Of a stretch of 5,949 nucleotides of DNA, positions 5,830-5,949 are shown piece after piece (position 1 is the stretch's first letter; each line of letters starts with the position of its first letter). Made by a program: the position numbers and the translations under genes. The DNA comes from Parcubacteria group bacterium (GTDB taxonomy: Bacteria > Patescibacteriota > Minisyncoccia > SW-4-49-11), in the NCBI GenBank assembly GCA_003565105.1, contig PXDG01000165.1, positions 1 to 5,949 of the forward strand. Direction: 5' to 3'. The notes under the pieces are model-generated. The model worked only from the letters and a program-made list of their open reading frames with translations. It did not search any database and was not told the origin of the DNA.

Positions 5830-5949
5830 ATTGCGCTAGTGAGCCAGACGACGTCGTCTTCGACTCCCTAAAACCCCGGGTTTTAGTATTTCTGCCATGG
5901 GAAACCAAAGGTTCCCGACCCCATCCTTGTCCGTCCAAAGACAATAAAA
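5830..5949. other. GC-richer, hairpin-dense segment of unknown nature, cut by the right edge
   Basis: This end segment is visibly richer in G and C than the preceding intergenic DNA. It contains a 14-base perfect palindrome (5846-5859), a 19-base inverted repeat CTAAAACCC-C-GGGTTTTAG (5868-5886), a hairpin GGGAAACC-AAA-GGTTCCC (5899-5916, one bulged A), and TTGTC/GACAA arms (5927-5931, 5940-5944). One plus frame and two minus frames are open to the right edge; the minus frames end at a TAG (5836-5838) and a TGA (5828-5830). None of the short peptides resembles a family I know, and several open frames at once are expected in stop-poor GC-richer DNA. It may be part of a structured RNA, a dispersed repeat, or the 3' end of a minus-strand gene. 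I cannot decide among these. Confidence 0.35.

Noticed and set aside
5855..5870. tRNA T-arm-like TTCGACTCC
   Set aside because: The flanking bases cannot form the T-stem and no acceptor, D or anticodon arm is found around it.
5836..5949. C-terminal end of a minus-strand protein (37 codons ending in TAG at 5836-5838)
   Set aside because: Another minus frame and one plus frame are also open here, the peptide matches nothing I recognise and its Arg run comes from a palindrome; not enough to call a CDS.

Overview
The window looks like a piece of a compact, moderately AT-rich bacterial genome. It is mostly coding, with short intergenic gaps and standard TGA stops and TGG tryptophans. None of the three genes whose upstream region and start are reasonably defined on the minus strand has a Shine-Dalgarno motif, and the one on the plus strand lacks it too. 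The seryl-tRNA synthetase has unusual active-site motif spellings. Together these traits suggest an uncultured lineage such as Patescibacteria (CPR). That is an inference from style, not from a diagnostic marker.

Left part (1-1932, plus strand): a gene cut by the left edge encodes a probable ATP-grasp-type ligase. It ends in a hairpin terminator at 1138-1172. Immediately after comes a perfect -10 box and a gene for an AstE/aspartoacylase-type zinc amidohydrolase of the M14 superfamily. A ligase that makes amide bonds next to an enzyme that cuts amide bonds suggests a shared pathway for a small amide or amino-acid conjugate. The substrate cannot be read from the sequence.

Centre and right (2029-5452, minus strand): serS, encoding seryl-tRNA synthetase, is followed after 18 bases by a YibE/F-family multispanning membrane protein. 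Downstream lies a membrane-anchored DsbA-like thiol oxidoreductase with its own extended -10 promoter. A perfect bidirectional terminator at 1980-2018 separates this group from the convergent amidohydrolase gene. The serS promoter is also an extended -10 promoter with the same TGGTATA core.

Right end (5453-5949): no convincing gene is visible. The stretch holds the serS promoter, a plausible plus-strand promoter (5729-5757), a perfect 30-base palindrome followed by a T-tract (5794-5828), and a GC-richer, hairpin-dense segment running off the right edge (5830-5949). These last three elements are the least explained part of the window. They could be a short terminated RNA, a transcription attenuator, or the edge of a structured RNA or dispersed repeat.
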